From Balneicella halophila (GTDB lineage: Bacteria > Bacteroidota > Bacteroidia > Bacteroidales > Balneicellaceae), in contig NZ_QENZ01000004.1 in assembly GCF_003096835.1 (NCBI RefSeq), positions 310,001-374,000 on the forward strand: DNA of 64,000 bases, written 5' to 3'. Both the position numbers and the translations under genes were made by a program. The notes below the pieces were generated by a model. That model was not told the DNA's origin, did no database searches, and saw only the letters and a list, made by a program, of their open reading frames with translations. This document shows positions 51,691 to 62,744 of this stretch, in pieces; positions within the stretch are counted from its first letter, which is position 1; each line of letters begins with the position of its first letter.

Positions 51691-54558
51691 ATGAAGAAAG
51701 ATTTATTTATAAACAGACACATTGGACCTACCGAGGAAGATGTACAAAAGATGTTAAAAACTGTAGGAGCGTCTTCTTTAGAGGAGTTGATGAATGAGAT
51801 TATCCCTCAGAATATTCAATTGGAGAAACCTGTTTTTGAAGATGAGCCTTTTACTGAAGCAGAAATGTACGCTCATATGGAGGAACTTGGAGCTAAGAAT
51901 AAATGTTTTAAAAATTATATTGGACAAGGATATTACGAGACGGTAACTCCAGCACCAATCATTCGAAACGTATTGGAAGATCCAACTTGGTACACATCAT
52001 ATACTCCTTATCAAGCAGAGATTTCTCAAGGTCGTTTAGAGGCTTTGTTGAACTTCCAAACCATGTTGATGGATTTAACAGCCATGCCCTTAGCAAACTG
52101 TTCTTTGTTAGACGAATCTAGTGCTGCGCATGAAGCTATTTATATGATGTATTCAGCAAGAACTGCTAAAATGAAGAAAGCAGGAGTCAATAAAATATTT
52201 GTTGATGAATGTGTATTTCCTCAGACCTTAGATTTAATCAAAACAAGAGCTACAGCACTTGATTTTGATTTGAGAATAGGTGACTACAAAACAGCTGAGT
52301 TAGATGAATCTTTCTTTGGAGCAGTAGTGCAGTATCCAAATGCTAATGGAACTGTAGTTGATTATAGAGAATTTTCTAAATCATTAGAAGAAAAAGGAAT
52401 AAAACTCACGGTTATCGCTGATGTGATGAGCCTAGTGTTACTGACACCTCCGGGAGAGTGGGGTGCTGATATCGTTTGTGGCAGTACACAGCGATTTGGT
52501 ATTCCATTAGGCTATGGTGGACCTCATGCAGGATTTATCACTTGTAAAGAGGAATATAAACGTACTATCCCCGGGCGTATCATAGGAGTTACTAAAAATG
52601 CTGAAGGCAAGAAGGCTTTACGTATGGCATTGCAAACTCGTGAACAGCATATTAAAAGAGAGCGAGCAACCTCTAATATCTGTACAGCTCAAGCATTGTT
52701 AGCAACCATGGCTTCTTTCTATGTTGTATATCATGGTAAAGAAGGACTGAAGCGTATTGCAACAAATATTCACAGTAATGCTTACGCTACAGCAAAAGCT
52801 CTAGGTGCTATGGGATTAGAAGTACATGCTGAGGATGTATTTGATACTATTCGCATCAATCTTACAAGAGCCGAGCAAATAAAAGTGAAAGAAGAGGCTC
52901 TAGCTCAAAAAATTAACTTCAATTATCCTTTTGAAGGTGTCATTACAATTAGTTTTGGAGAAAACACCAATACTAAACAAGTAGAGAAATTAGTCGCAGT
53001 TTTTGCAAGGGCTCTTGGAAAATCGGCTCCAGAGATTGAAGTTGATGAAGAAGTGAATTTACCAAAATCTCTGTTGAGGTCATCTGATTTTCTAACTGCT
53101 GAGGTGTTCAATAAATACCGTTCTGAAACAGGATTTATGAGATATATTAAACAGTTGGAGCGCAAAGACTTAGGATTAAATACAGCAATGATCCCTTTAG
53201 GATCTTGTACAATGAAATTAAACTCCGCCACTTCAATGTTTCCATTATCTTGGTCTGAGTTCAATAGCATTCATCCATTTGCACCAGACGAGCAAACGAA
53301 AGGTTACGAAGAGATGATTGCTGAATTGAAAGATATGCTTTGCAAAATTACAGGTTTTGCAGGTATTTCTATTCAGCCAAATTCTGGAGCAACTGGGGAG
53401 CATACAGGATTATTGGTGATTCGCCAATATCATAACGATAGGGGACAAGCAGAACGTAAAAAGGTGCTGATTCCACGTTCAGCACATGGAACAAATCCAG
53501 CATCAGCTGTTGTTGTAGGATATGAACCCGTTATCGTGAAGTCTGATGAAAATGGTAATATCGATGTAGAGGACTTAAAGGTGCAAGCAGAGAAACATAA
53601 AGACAACTTAGCGGCTGCCATGATTACTTATCCTTCTACTCATGGAGTGTATGAACATAGAATTCGTGAGATTATTGATATCGTTCATGAACATGGAGGA
53701 CAAGTTTATATGGATGGTGCCAATATGAATGCACAGTGTAATTTGACAAACCCTGGGTTTATCGGTGCAGATGTTTGCCACTTGAATTTACACAAGACTT
53801 TTGCCATACCTCACGGTGGTGGTGGCCCTGGAGTTGGTCCTATCGGTGTGGCGAAGCATTTAGTGCCATTCTTACCTAACCATGTGATGAAAAATGTAGG
53901 TGGAGAAAAAGGTATCGGTGCGGTAGCTGCAGCTCCTTATGGTTCTGCAAGTGTCAATACTATTACTTATGCATATTTGAAAATGCTAGGTGGCGAAGGT
54001 TTGACTTATGCAACTCAAGTAGCCATATTGAGTGCAAACTATATCGCGAAGAAGTTGGAAGAAAATAATATGAAAGTATTGTACAAAGGGAATAATGGTC
54101 GCGTAGCACATGAGTTGATTTTTGATTGCAATGAATTTAACAAGGAAGCAGGAATTACCGATTCTGATATTGCAAAACGATTAATGGATTATGGATTCCA
54201 TGCACCTACGTTATCATTCCCTGTACATGGTACTTTGATGATAGAGCCTACTGAAAGTGAGCCTTTATCAGAATTAGACCGATTTATTGAAGCATTGGTT
54301 TGCATCAAAAAAGAAATAGAGGAAGTGAACAATGGAGATTATCCAGCAGATGATAACGTGTTGAAAAATGCACCGCATACACAAACTATGCTTTTGGCTG
54401 ATGAGTGGACTCATGCATATACTCGAACTAAGGCTGCTTACCCAGTTGATTATCTTAGAGAAAATAAATTCTGGCCAGCCACTTCACGTGTTGATGATGG
54501 ATATGGAGACCGTAATTTAATGTGTTCTTGTGTAGGTTTAGAAAACTACGAAGAATAG
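51691..54558 (+). CDS. gcvP: Glycine dehydrogenase (aminomethyl-transferring), P protein
   Basis: 955 residues, the fused single-chain P protein. Starts FINRHIGPTEEDVQKML. The PLP lysine is Lys702 in NLHKTFAIPHGGGGPG; SAHGTNPASA lies near 600 and GSCTMKLN near 500. The N-terminal half is a PLP-free mirror domain. It decarboxylates glycine and passes the aminomethyl group to GcvH. No gcvT or gcvH gene is adjacent, so the system is split. Followed by a terminator. Confidence 0.97.
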   Translation: MKKDLFINRHIGPTEEDVQKMLKTVGASSLEELMNEIIPQNIQLEKPVFEDEPFTEAEMYAHMEELGAKNKCFKNYIGQGYYETVTPAPIIRNVLEDPTWYTSYTPYQAEISQGRLEALLNFQTMLMDLTAMPLANCSLLDESSAAHEAIYMMYSARTAKMKKAGVNKIFVDECVFPQTLDLIKTRATALDFDLRIGDYKTAELDESFFGAVVQYPNANGTVVDYREFSKSLEEKGIKLTVIADVMSLVLLTPPGEWGADIVCGSTQRFGIPLGYGGPHAGFITCKEEYKRTIPGRIIGVTKNAEGKKALRMALQTREQHIKRERATSNICTAQALLATMASFYVVYHGKEGLKRIATNIHSNAYATAKALGAMGLEVHAEDVFDTIRINLTRAEQIKVKEEALAQKINFNYPFEGVITISFGENTNTKQVEKLVAVFARALGKSAPEIEVDEEVNLPKSLLRSSDFLTAEVFNKYRSETGFMRYIKQLERKDLGLNTAMIPLGSCTMKLNSATSMFPLSWSEFNSIHPFAPDEQTKGYEEMIAELKDMLCKITGFAGISIQPNSGATGEHTGLLVIRQYHNDRGQAERKKVLIPRSAHGTNPASAVVVGYEPVIVKSDENGNIDVEDLKVQAEKHKDNLAAAMITYPSTHGVYEHRIREIIDIVHEHGGQVYMDGANMNAQCNLTNPGFIGADVCHLNLHKTFAIPHGGGGPGVGPIGVAKHLVPFLPNHVMKNVGGEKGIGAVAAAPYGSASVNTITYAYLKMLGGEGLTYATQVAILSANYIAKKLEENNMKVLYKGNNGRVAHELIFDCNEFNKEAGITDSDIAKRLMDYGFHAPTLSFPVHGTLMIEPTESEPLSELDRFIEALVCIKKEIEEVNNGDYPADDNVLKNAPHTQTMLLADEWTHAYTRTKAAYPVDYLRENKFWPATSRVDDGYGDRNLMCSCVGLENYEE

Positions 54559-54590
54559 ATTATTCAAATATTTTAATGCTCTTTATCAAG

Positions 54591-54622
54591 CTGTTCCTAC
54601 TTTGTTAGGGACAGTTTTTTTT
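54591..54622 (+). terminator. Terminator of gcvP
   Basis: Arms CTGTTCCTA and TAGGGACAG (one G-U pair), six-base loop, then eight T. Confidence 0.9.
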
Positions 54623-54742
54623 GTAAAAAATCTATTGTTATTTCTCAAATAATAGAATGAACAGGCAAAACCTTAAAAAGGTTTAATTCACTTTGCTTTA
54701 TTGTCCATTTGAAGTATATTTATAGAATTATTATTCACATAA

Positions 54743-56131
<1,389 letters not shown>

Positions 56132-56154
56132 AAAATTTATAGTTGATGATGAGA

Positions 56155-56190
56155 AGAGAGCAAGGGAAACTTTGCTCTCTTTTTCTTTTA
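56155..56190 (+). terminator. Terminator of tnaA
   Basis: Arms GAGAGCAA and TTGCTCTC with an 8-base loop, followed by a T-rich tail. It overlaps the first bases of the left copy of the inverted repeat. Confidence 0.8.
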
Positions 56191-56405
56191 GTAGCGGTAC
56201 GTTTTCATGATTTTTTAGTCAAAGTCCCGCTTTCTGTTCCTATCTTTTTCCCTCTCGCACTGATTTTCCACCCCATAAAAAAGGATAACCACTGCAATCG
56301 GGGCTAATTATTAGATTTTAGTGCTCTTTATTATTATGCTGTCATCCTGAGCAAAGCGAAGAGTCTCACACTATTAAGTGAAAAATTAAAAATGAAAAGT
56401 AAAAC
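56187..56405 (+). repeat. Left copy of the inverted repeat flanking the restriction-modification island
   Basis: Not coding. Blocks shared, in reverse complement, with 62430-62663: TTTAGTAGCGGTACGTTTTC (56187-56206, 20 of 20 identical), the CCGCTTTC-Y-GTTCCTATCTTTTT stretch, AATCGGGGCTAATT, and the CTGAGCAAAGCGAAG core (near 56346-56361). The intervening bases are partly diverged. The blocks keep the same order. It lies between the tnaA terminator and hsdM. Confidence 0.85.
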
Positions 56406-56430
56406 CTAGCTTTTAGTTATTAGAAATAAT

Positions 56431-56460
56431 GTCATTTTGAGCAATGCGAAAAGGCTCATA
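56431..56460 (+). repeat. Second degenerate copy of the GAGCAAAGCGAAG repeat core
   Basis: GTCATTTTGAGCAATGCGAA is a diverged direct copy of GTCATCCTGAGCAAAGCGAA at 56341-56360. The rest of 56406-56558 (about 150 bases) has no gene and nothing else I recognise. Confidence 0.5.
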
Positions 56461-56558
56461 AAGAGATGGTATTTACGAATGTTTTTTGTTGCCGTAGGTA
56501 TTATCAAACAACGGTTCTTATGTAATAAGCTATGTGCGGGTTTCCTCCGCCTTGTTTA

Positions 56559-58085
56559 TCAGTTCTCTAAGGGCGTATTTATGGTTTCCATTATTTCTTT
56601 AAAGCTATGTAGACCGGATTCTATGTTTTCAATGATTTCATTAGCTAAGATATCCGGATCTGGTAAGTTATCTAAGTCAGTTAAACTCTTATCTTTTAGC
56701 CAAAAAATATCTAAACTCGTTTTGTCTCTTGCAATGATTTCATCATAAGTATATTTTCTCCATCTTCCTTCTTCATTTTCCTCGCTCCAAGTTTCTTCTC
56801 GTTTGTTTATGTTACTCGGATTGTAAAGCTTTACAAACTCTTCCAAATCAGATAACTGCATTGGTTTCTTCTTTAAAGTATGATGCACATTAGTTCTGTA
56901 ATCATAAAACCATATATCTTTTGTCCAAGCTTCTTTACTCGCAGGTTTGTTTTTGAAAAACAACACATTGGCTTTTACTCCTGGGCGATAAAAAATTCCA
57001 GTTGGTAATCTTAAAATGGTGTGTAAGTCTGCTGTTTTCATTAACTGTTTTCTTACTTCTTCTCCAGCACCACCTTCAAATAAAATATTGTCAGGAAGTA
57101 CAACTGCTGCTTCTCCGTCAATTTTCAGTTGTGTTTTAATGTGCTGTAAAAAGTTTAGTTGCTTGTTTGAAGTTGTTTCCCAAAAGTCTTGACGATTATA
57201 ACTTAAATCTTCTTTTTCTGCTTCTCCATCTTCGTTGGTAATTGTCATACTACTTTTTTTACCAAAAGGTGGATTTGCCAACACATAATCAAAACGTTTT
57301 CCATCGTCTGCAATTAAAGCATCGTTTGGATTGATAAACGATTCGCCATCTATTTCGCCAATATTGTGTAAATACATATTCATTAAGCACATTCTACGTG
57401 TATTGGCCACAATTTCATTTCCGTGAAAGGTTTTGTTCTTTAAAAACTCTTTTTCTTCTCGGTCTAGTTGGTTGTTTTCAACAATCCAATCGTAAGCAGC
57501 CAAAAAGAAACCACCAGTTCCACAAGCTGGATCTGCAATGGTTTTCATTGGTTTGGGTTGCACACAAGCTACAATAGTTTGTATTAATGCTCTTGGTGTA
57601 AAGTATTGCCCAGCACCACTTTTAGTATCTTCTGCGTTTTTCTGTAATAAGCCTTCATAAATTTTTCCTTTTATGTCAGCTCCCATCATATTCCAATCTT
57701 CTCTGTTAATCATATCAATGACTTTGAGTAGTTTGGCTGGATCTTGAATTTTGTTCTGACTTTTGGTAAAAATTTGCCCTAACATTCCCTTTTCTGTGGA
57801 AAGTGTACGCAATAACTGGCTGTAAAACGCTTCTAATTCTGCACCACGTTTATTGGATAAAGTTTCCCAATTACAAATTTCTGCATCTGCAATCTCGTTG
57901 CCTTCTACATCTTTTAATTTAGGAAAAACCAAACCTTTGTTGTAAGGTGGTTTATTGAGTTCATCTGCCATTTTTAAGAATAGCAAATAGGTAATTTGTT
58001 CTAAATAATCTCCATAACCAACACCATCGTCACGAAGTACGTTGGCAAGGTTCCATATTTTTGATATGATTGTTGAATCTGTCAT
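56559..58085 (-). CDS. hsdM: Type I restriction-modification system methyltransferase subunit
   Basis: 508 residues. The N-terminal helical domain (about 1-150) precedes an N6-adenine methyltransferase fold. The SAM motif is ADPACGTGGFFLAA (near 184-197) and the catalytic motif IV is ANPPFGKK (near 269-276). It methylates adenine in the sequence chosen by the S subunit, protecting host DNA. It is the last gene in the order hsdR-hsdS-hsdM, three bases after the hsdS frame ends. Start at 58085 (MTDSTIISKIWNLANVL) is the family N-terminus. Confidence 0.95.
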   Translation of the reverse strand: MTDSTIISKIWNLANVLRDDGVGYGDYLEQITYLLFLKMADELNKPPYNKGLVFPKLKDVEGNEIADAEICNWETLSNKRGAELEAFYSQLLRTLSTEKGMLGQIFTKSQNKIQDPAKLLKVIDMINREDWNMMGADIKGKIYEGLLQKNAEDTKSGAGQYFTPRALIQTIVACVQPKPMKTIADPACGTGGFFLAAYDWIVENNQLDREEKEFLKNKTFHGNEIVANTRRMCLMNMYLHNIGEIDGESFINPNDALIADDGKRFDYVLANPPFGKKSSMTITNEDGEAEKEDLSYNRQDFWETTSNKQLNFLQHIKTQLKIDGEAAVVLPDNILFEGGAGEEVRKQLMKTADLHTILRLPTGIFYRPGVKANVLFFKNKPASKEAWTKDIWFYDYRTNVHHTLKKKPMQLSDLEEFVKLYNPSNINKREETWSEENEEGRWRKYTYDEIIARDKTSLDIFWLKDKSLTDLDNLPDPDILANEIIENIESGLHSFKEIMETINTPLEN

Positions 58086-58088
58086 TCT

Positions 58089-59372
58089 TTATTTTTGTTT
58101 CTTTTCTGCTTTTATTTTTTCTAATAAAACCGAAGCAGGTTCATAATCTTTATGTTGCTTACAAGCGGCAATTTCTTCTTCGCTTAACAGTTTACCTTCA
58201 AATGCTTTTTTAAGAATACTTTGGCGTAAAGCTTGGGCTTTTTCTAAACTGTTTTCAATATCTTTTTCTACTTTATCACAAACCGATAAACGACTTTCTA
58301 TTTCTTAAATAATTTTATATTGTTCTTTGGGTGAACAGAAAGGAATTTCTAATTCTTTTACATTAGTTAAACTCAAATTAGCACGAGCTACGTCAACTTG
58401 TTTGTTTAAATAATCTTGTTTTGCTGTTTCAGAATTTAAATAATAGCACAAATATTTTTTTAAAAGTTCTTCGTCTTTAAGTCTGATTAAACAAACAGCT
58501 TGATTGATATTAGATAATTTTTCTAATTCAAAAATTGCAGCTCTTCCAATTGAAGCTCCAACAATGTTTAATAAAACATCACCAATTTTTAATATTGAGC
58601 GCTTTTGAACATTGTTAAATCCTTTTGGTAAATATTTCTCTTTTTCAAGAGAAACAAAACCCTCACGAACATTTTCACTTGTTATAAAGAGTAATTCATT
58701 TTTATCATTGATATAGTCAAAACCTTGCCATTTTGGTGAAGCACCTTTGGTGATTAATTTTGTAAAAGGTTCTAATTGTTTAGGCTCCATTTTACTTGAT
58801 GTCAATTCTCCCTCAAACGCCTTTTTTAAAACCGCTTGTCTATAAATAACCAATTGGTCTTGTGCTTTTTTTAGGTCTGAAATTCCGCTGTCTAAACTGC
58901 TAAATAGTTCTTCTATTTTTTTGACAATGGCTTTTTGTTCGACTACAGGTGGTAACGTAACTTTAATAGGTTTGATTAAACCAAAACTTAACGCTTGCAT
59001 TGTTGCTCCTTTCGCGTTAATTTGACTTTTAAATGTTACAGAATTTAGAAAATTGATTAAAAACTTTTTGTCAATATCAATATTGGGAATTATTCTGAAT
59101 AAATTGTTTGCTATTGCTCCTTCAATACCTGTGCAAACAAAACCTACAGTACCATATCGTACCATTGAGATATCATCTTTAGCAACAATATTTATATCAT
59201 TTGGTTTATCAATATAACGCGGTTCATCTTTTCCTTGAGTAAAATCAATAATTCTTAAAAATCGAACTCTATTTTCATTGTCCTCAGTATATTGTTTTCC
59301 TTTCGGTACTTGTACTCCTTGTGAAAATTTACATAATTCACCTAATTCAATTTCGCCCCAATCTTCTCTCAT
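58089..59372 (-). pseudogene. hsdS: Type I restriction specificity subunit gene with in-frame TAA
   Basis: A 428-codon frame. Residues 1-355 contain target-recognition domain 1 (about 5-140), the central conserved helices (about 141-190, EQKAIVKKIEELFSSLD...LRQAVLKKAFEG-like) and target-recognition domain 2 (about 200-345). Codon 356 is TAA (58305-58307). The frame then stays open for 71 codons (EIESRLSVCDKVEKDIENSL...RQSILKKAFEGKLL) to the true stop at 58089-58091. That tail is the distal conserved region, a repeat of the central one. One substitution at TAA would restore it. The start overlaps the hsdR stop by one base. The cut protein keeps both recognition domains but loses one HsdM-docking helix. 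Confidence 0.88.
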
Positions 59373-62185
59373 TATGCTGCTAGTACTTCATTGAGTTCGT
59401 TAATAATGTCATTCATTTGGTTACCAAATAATTGGTGCATTTTCCCTTTTCCGCCTTTGGCATCAAAAGGTGTATAGTCTAAATCGTCTATCTCTATATG
59501 GTAACTGCTCACTACGTGGTCTTTTATCATTCTGAGCCATTCTACTTGTTCTGTGGTAAAACGGTTGTGTTGCCCTGCGTTTTGTTTAAACATCCAGTTT
59601 TTAAAGTTTTCGTCTATGGTTTTATCAAAGGCTTTTAGCTCGTTGTCTATTCCACAGACTCTTCGTATTAAAGACACCAATGCCGTTAATTCATCTTTGG
59701 GTTGTTGGCTTTTTACTTCTTCTAATTGTGTGTAAGCATCCCAAACATAATCTGGTGCTAATAGTGGTTTTTCTAATTGCAGTTTTTCCATCACTTCTTT
59801 TATCATTTTAAACGTAATGTTTCTGCGGTTATAAGGTTGGTTATAAAAAATACTTAAGGCCTTAATCTCGTCTTTGTTTGCTTCTAAATACTCACTAAAA
59901 TCTTTGACTATTTGTTGTGCTTTGTCTACAGAAGTAGTTTCCCATTCGCTTTTTGTAACCGTATCTATGTTTACGCTATCAATAATTTGTTCGTGTTGTT
60001 TACGCACGTTTTCTAAATATCCGTTGAGTTCGCCATTAAAAGTTTTACTCGCTTCTAAAATCAGCTGTTCTTGCGCTTTCTTTTTGGTTTCCTCAATGAG
60101 CAGAGGTGTTTGCTCTTGTGTAGGGATTTTATCGATTTCTTTTTGTGCTTTTTGCTCAATAGCATCTTGGTCGTAGGCTGTAATTAATTCTTTGGTAATT
60201 TGCTTTAGGTTTTTACCTCCTGAAAATTCCAATAACTTTTCTTTTTCCTTTTCTGTGATTTGCTTTTCTAAACGAATTAAACGGTTTGCTAAAGACAAAA
60301 ACAAATCTTCGTCTGCAACTCCCATTGTTACTGCTCCCAATAAATCTTTCATTGGCACAGAAGGTTTGCGCTCTAATGGTCTGCTGTCTGTTTTTTTAGA
60401 TTTGGTGGCTCCAACTGCATCTACAATAACAAAATGTGTTTTATTTTTTGCCGTTTTCGTTACTAATTGCAAAGAATCGCTATTTATAGTTCGTGTTCCA
60501 CGACCTTTCATTTGCTCAAAATAGTTGATGCTTTTTACATCTCGCATAAACAGTAAAACCTCTAAAGGTTTTACGTCTGTGCCTGTTGCAATCATATCAA
60601 CTGTAACTGCAATTCGTGGATAATACGAATTTCTAAAACGATTCAATACCGATTTTGGGTCTTCCTCAATTTTATAGGTTACTTTTTTACAAAAGTCATT
60701 TCCTTCGTCAAATTCTTTCCGAATGATTTTTATAATATCGTCTGCGTGGCTATCTGTTTTTGCAAATACTAATGTTTTTGGTACTTCGTATTCGCCATTT
60801 TCGTCAATACGATTTGGATAAATAGTAGTTTTTAAAGCACGTTTATATTCACGAATGATGTTACGGATTTGACTTGGATTGACTACTTTTTTGTCTAAAT
60901 CGTTCTTAAAATACGCTGTATCTTCATCTTCTAAATTTCTACGTTCCGCTCGGGTTAATTTATCTCTCCTATCAATCCACCATCCAGACTCTACAACAGC
61001 CCCATTTTTAGAAATTTCTGTTTCAATATGATAAACATTATAAGGAACATTTACTCCATCTATTACAGATTGTTCATAGGTATATTCACTAACCATATTT
61101 TCTTCAAAAAAACCTATAGTTCTTTTATCTGGCGTTGCCGTTAATCCAATTAAAAACGCATCGAAATAGTCCAAAACTTGTTTCCAAAGATTGTAAATAG
61201 AACGGTGGCACTCATCAATAACAATAAAATCAAATTGTTCAATAGGTACTTCTGCAGTGTATTCAACAGGAATAGCTTTATTTTTGGCCATTTTGTTCTG
61301 TAACCAAGAGTTTTCATTTGGATTATCGAGCTCTGCACTTTCGTCTAACTCTTCTCCTTTTAAAATAGAATAAAGGCGTTGTATTGTTGAAATACACACT
61401 TGGCTATCATTTGCTATATAGCTAGATGTTAAGCGTTGAACGTTATATAATTCGGTAAACTTTCGGTTGTCATCATTAGGCTGAAACGTCATAAACTCTT
61501 GTTCGGCTTGTTCTCCCAAGTTTTTTGTATCTACCAAAAACAACACACGTCTTGCATCTGCGTGTTTTAATAAACGATAAATAAATGTAGCAGCCGTAAA
61601 GGTCTTACCTGCACCAGTAGCCATTTGAATTAATGCTTTTGGTCGGTTCTTTTTAAAAGAATGCTCCAAATTATTAATCGCAACAATTTGAGCAGGACGT
61701 AGTCCTGTTTCATCTAACGTTGGAATAGATAACAATCTTTCTCGAAGACTCTTATCCGTTCTTAACCATTCTGTAATGGTTTTCGGTTGGTGAAAACTAA
61801 AGACATTTCTACCTCTGGGTTTGGGGTCTCTATAATCGGTAAATCGTGTAATCGTTCCTGTACTTTCGTAAACAAAAGGTAAAGGGTCGTTATTTAGATA
61901 TTTCAGTTTTGCGTTTGCATAGTTTGAAGATTGTTCTTCAACTACAGTAAGTCTGTGTCCCTCGTCTTCACGTTTCGCTTCTATAATTCCGACTGGTTTT
62001 CGGTTTACGAAAAGCACATAGTCAGCAGGTCCAACCTCGGTTTGATATTCACGTACTGCAACACCTTTTCCAGCAGATAAGTCAACTTTGATTTTGGACT
62101 GAACTAACCATCCAGCTTCTCGTAGCATTTCGTCTATTTTATCACGAGCTATTTGTTCAGGATTTTGGTTAAGTATTATAGGCAT
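59372..62185 (-). CDS. hsdR: Type I restriction endonuclease, R subunit (EcoEI type)
   Basis: 937 residues, intact. The N-terminal nuclease domain has the PD-ExK pattern PADYVLFVNRKPVGIIEAKRE (Asp near 54, Glu-Ala-Lys near 70). The helicase domain has Walker A MATGAGKTFTA, DECHRSIYNLW and GLTATP, and QMKGRGTRT near 555. A C-terminal EcoEI-type region follows. It translocates and cuts unmethylated DNA. It is the first gene of the operon, an unusual order (R-S-M rather than M-S-R or R-M-S). Its start MPIILNQNPEQ is uncertain. Confidence 0.94.
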   Translation of the reverse strand: MPIILNQNPEQIARDKIDEMLREAGWLVQSKIKVDLSAGKGVAVREYQTEVGPADYVLFVNRKPVGIIEAKREDEGHRLTVVEEQSSNYANAKLKYLNNDPLPFVYESTGTITRFTDYRDPKPRGRNVFSFHQPKTITEWLRTDKSLRERLLSIPTLDETGLRPAQIVAINNLEHSFKKNRPKALIQMATGAGKTFTAATFIYRLLKHADARRVLFLVDTKNLGEQAEQEFMTFQPNDDNRKFTELYNVQRLTSSYIANDSQVCISTIQRLYSILKGEELDESAELDNPNENSWLQNKMAKNKAIPVEYTAEVPIEQFDFIVIDECHRSIYNLWKQVLDYFDAFLIGLTATPDKRTIGFFEENMVSEYTYEQSVIDGVNVPYNVYHIETEISKNGAVVESGWWIDRRDKLTRAERRNLEDEDTAYFKNDLDKKVVNPSQIRNIIREYKRALKTTIYPNRIDENGEYEVPKTLVFAKTDSHADDIIKIIRKEFDEGNDFCKKVTYKIEEDPKSVLNRFRNSYYPRIAVTVDMIATGTDVKPLEVLLFMRDVKSINYFEQMKGRGTRTINSDSLQLVTKTAKNKTHFVIVDAVGATKSKKTDSRPLERKPSVPMKDLLGAVTMGVADEDLFLSLANRLIRLEKQITEKEKEKLLEFSGGKNLKQITKELITAYDQDAIEQKAQKEIDKIPTQEQTPLLIEETKKKAQEQLILEASKTFNGELNGYLENVRKQHEQIIDSVNIDTVTKSEWETTSVDKAQQIVKDFSEYLEANKDEIKALSIFYNQPYNRRNITFKMIKEVMEKLQLEKPLLAPDYVWDAYTQLEEVKSQQPKDELTALVSLIRRVCGIDNELKAFDKTIDENFKNWMFKQNAGQHNRFTTEQVEWLRMIKDHVVSSYHIEIDDLDYTPFDAKGGKGKMHQLFGNQMNDIINELNEVLAA

Positions 62186-62429
62186 ACAAAGATGAAAAAG
62201 TTATAAGAAGACTAATTTACATTTTTTTGTTCAGTTTTCGGTCAAGCGTAGGCAAAAAATAGCTCTTAAGTCTCATACAAATTTCGTTTTTACTAATGGC
62301 TTATTTTTGCATGGCACTCTACTCGTTTATTAAAGCCAAAGTTAATAAATTTCCATATATCGTTATCTTTTTGGTTGTAATATCAACGCTTCCAAGGTCT
62401 GTCCTGCACTACGTGATAATTTCAACGGA
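62186..62429. other. Intergenic region upstream of hsdR
   Basis: About 240 bases between the hsdR start and the right repeat, AT-rich. It must contain the hsd operon promoter, but no convincing -33/-7 pair was found. A 74-codon open frame at 62296-62520 runs into the repeat and has no recognisable features. Confidence 0.4.
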
Positions 62430-62663
62430 TAATTTTTACTTTTTCATTGTTAATTTTTCATTACATGACAATGGTTGCGTGAGTTTCTTCGCTTTGCTCA
62501 GAAGGACAAAAATATTGTAAACTAGATACTGATAAACTAAGCAAATTAGCCCCGATTGTAGTGTATATCCTTTTTGTGGGAGGATTGGTGCGAAAAGGGA
62601 AAAAAGATAGGAACGGAAAGCGGGAAAGTGTATGCTAATAACGGAAAACGTACCGCTACTAAA
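62430..62663 (-). repeat. Right copy of the inverted repeat flanking the restriction-modification island
   Basis: Reverse complement of the left copy, with the blocks in the same order. The outer end has a 20-base identity (GAAAACGTACCGCTACTAAA, 62644-62663), and the CTTCGCTTTGCTCAG core is at 62487-62501. It lies between the hsdR upstream region and the promoter of the following transporter. It suggests that the island was bounded by two copies of a dispersed repeat. Confidence 0.85.
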
Positions 62664-62713
62664 TCATAAAAATAGTTTCTCAACACAAATGATTCGTTCT
62701 GTTTCAAATACCT

Positions 62714-62721
62714 TACTTTTG
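62714..62721 (+). promoter_or_regulatory. -7 element of the transporter gene
   Basis: TACTTTTG matches TAnnTTTG, 23 bases before the ATG at 62745. It lies outside the right repeat. Confidence 0.45.
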
Positions 62722-62744
62722 TAGTGCTAAGGAGAATTTGCAAC

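Noticed and set aside
56437-56748. 103-codon plus-strand frame over the end of hsdM
   Set aside because: It lies antisense to hsdM C-terminal codons and the repeat, with no homology features.
62296-62520. 74-codon open frame upstream of hsdR
   Set aside because: It runs into the right inverted repeat, has no family motif and a composition like AT-rich non-coding DNA.
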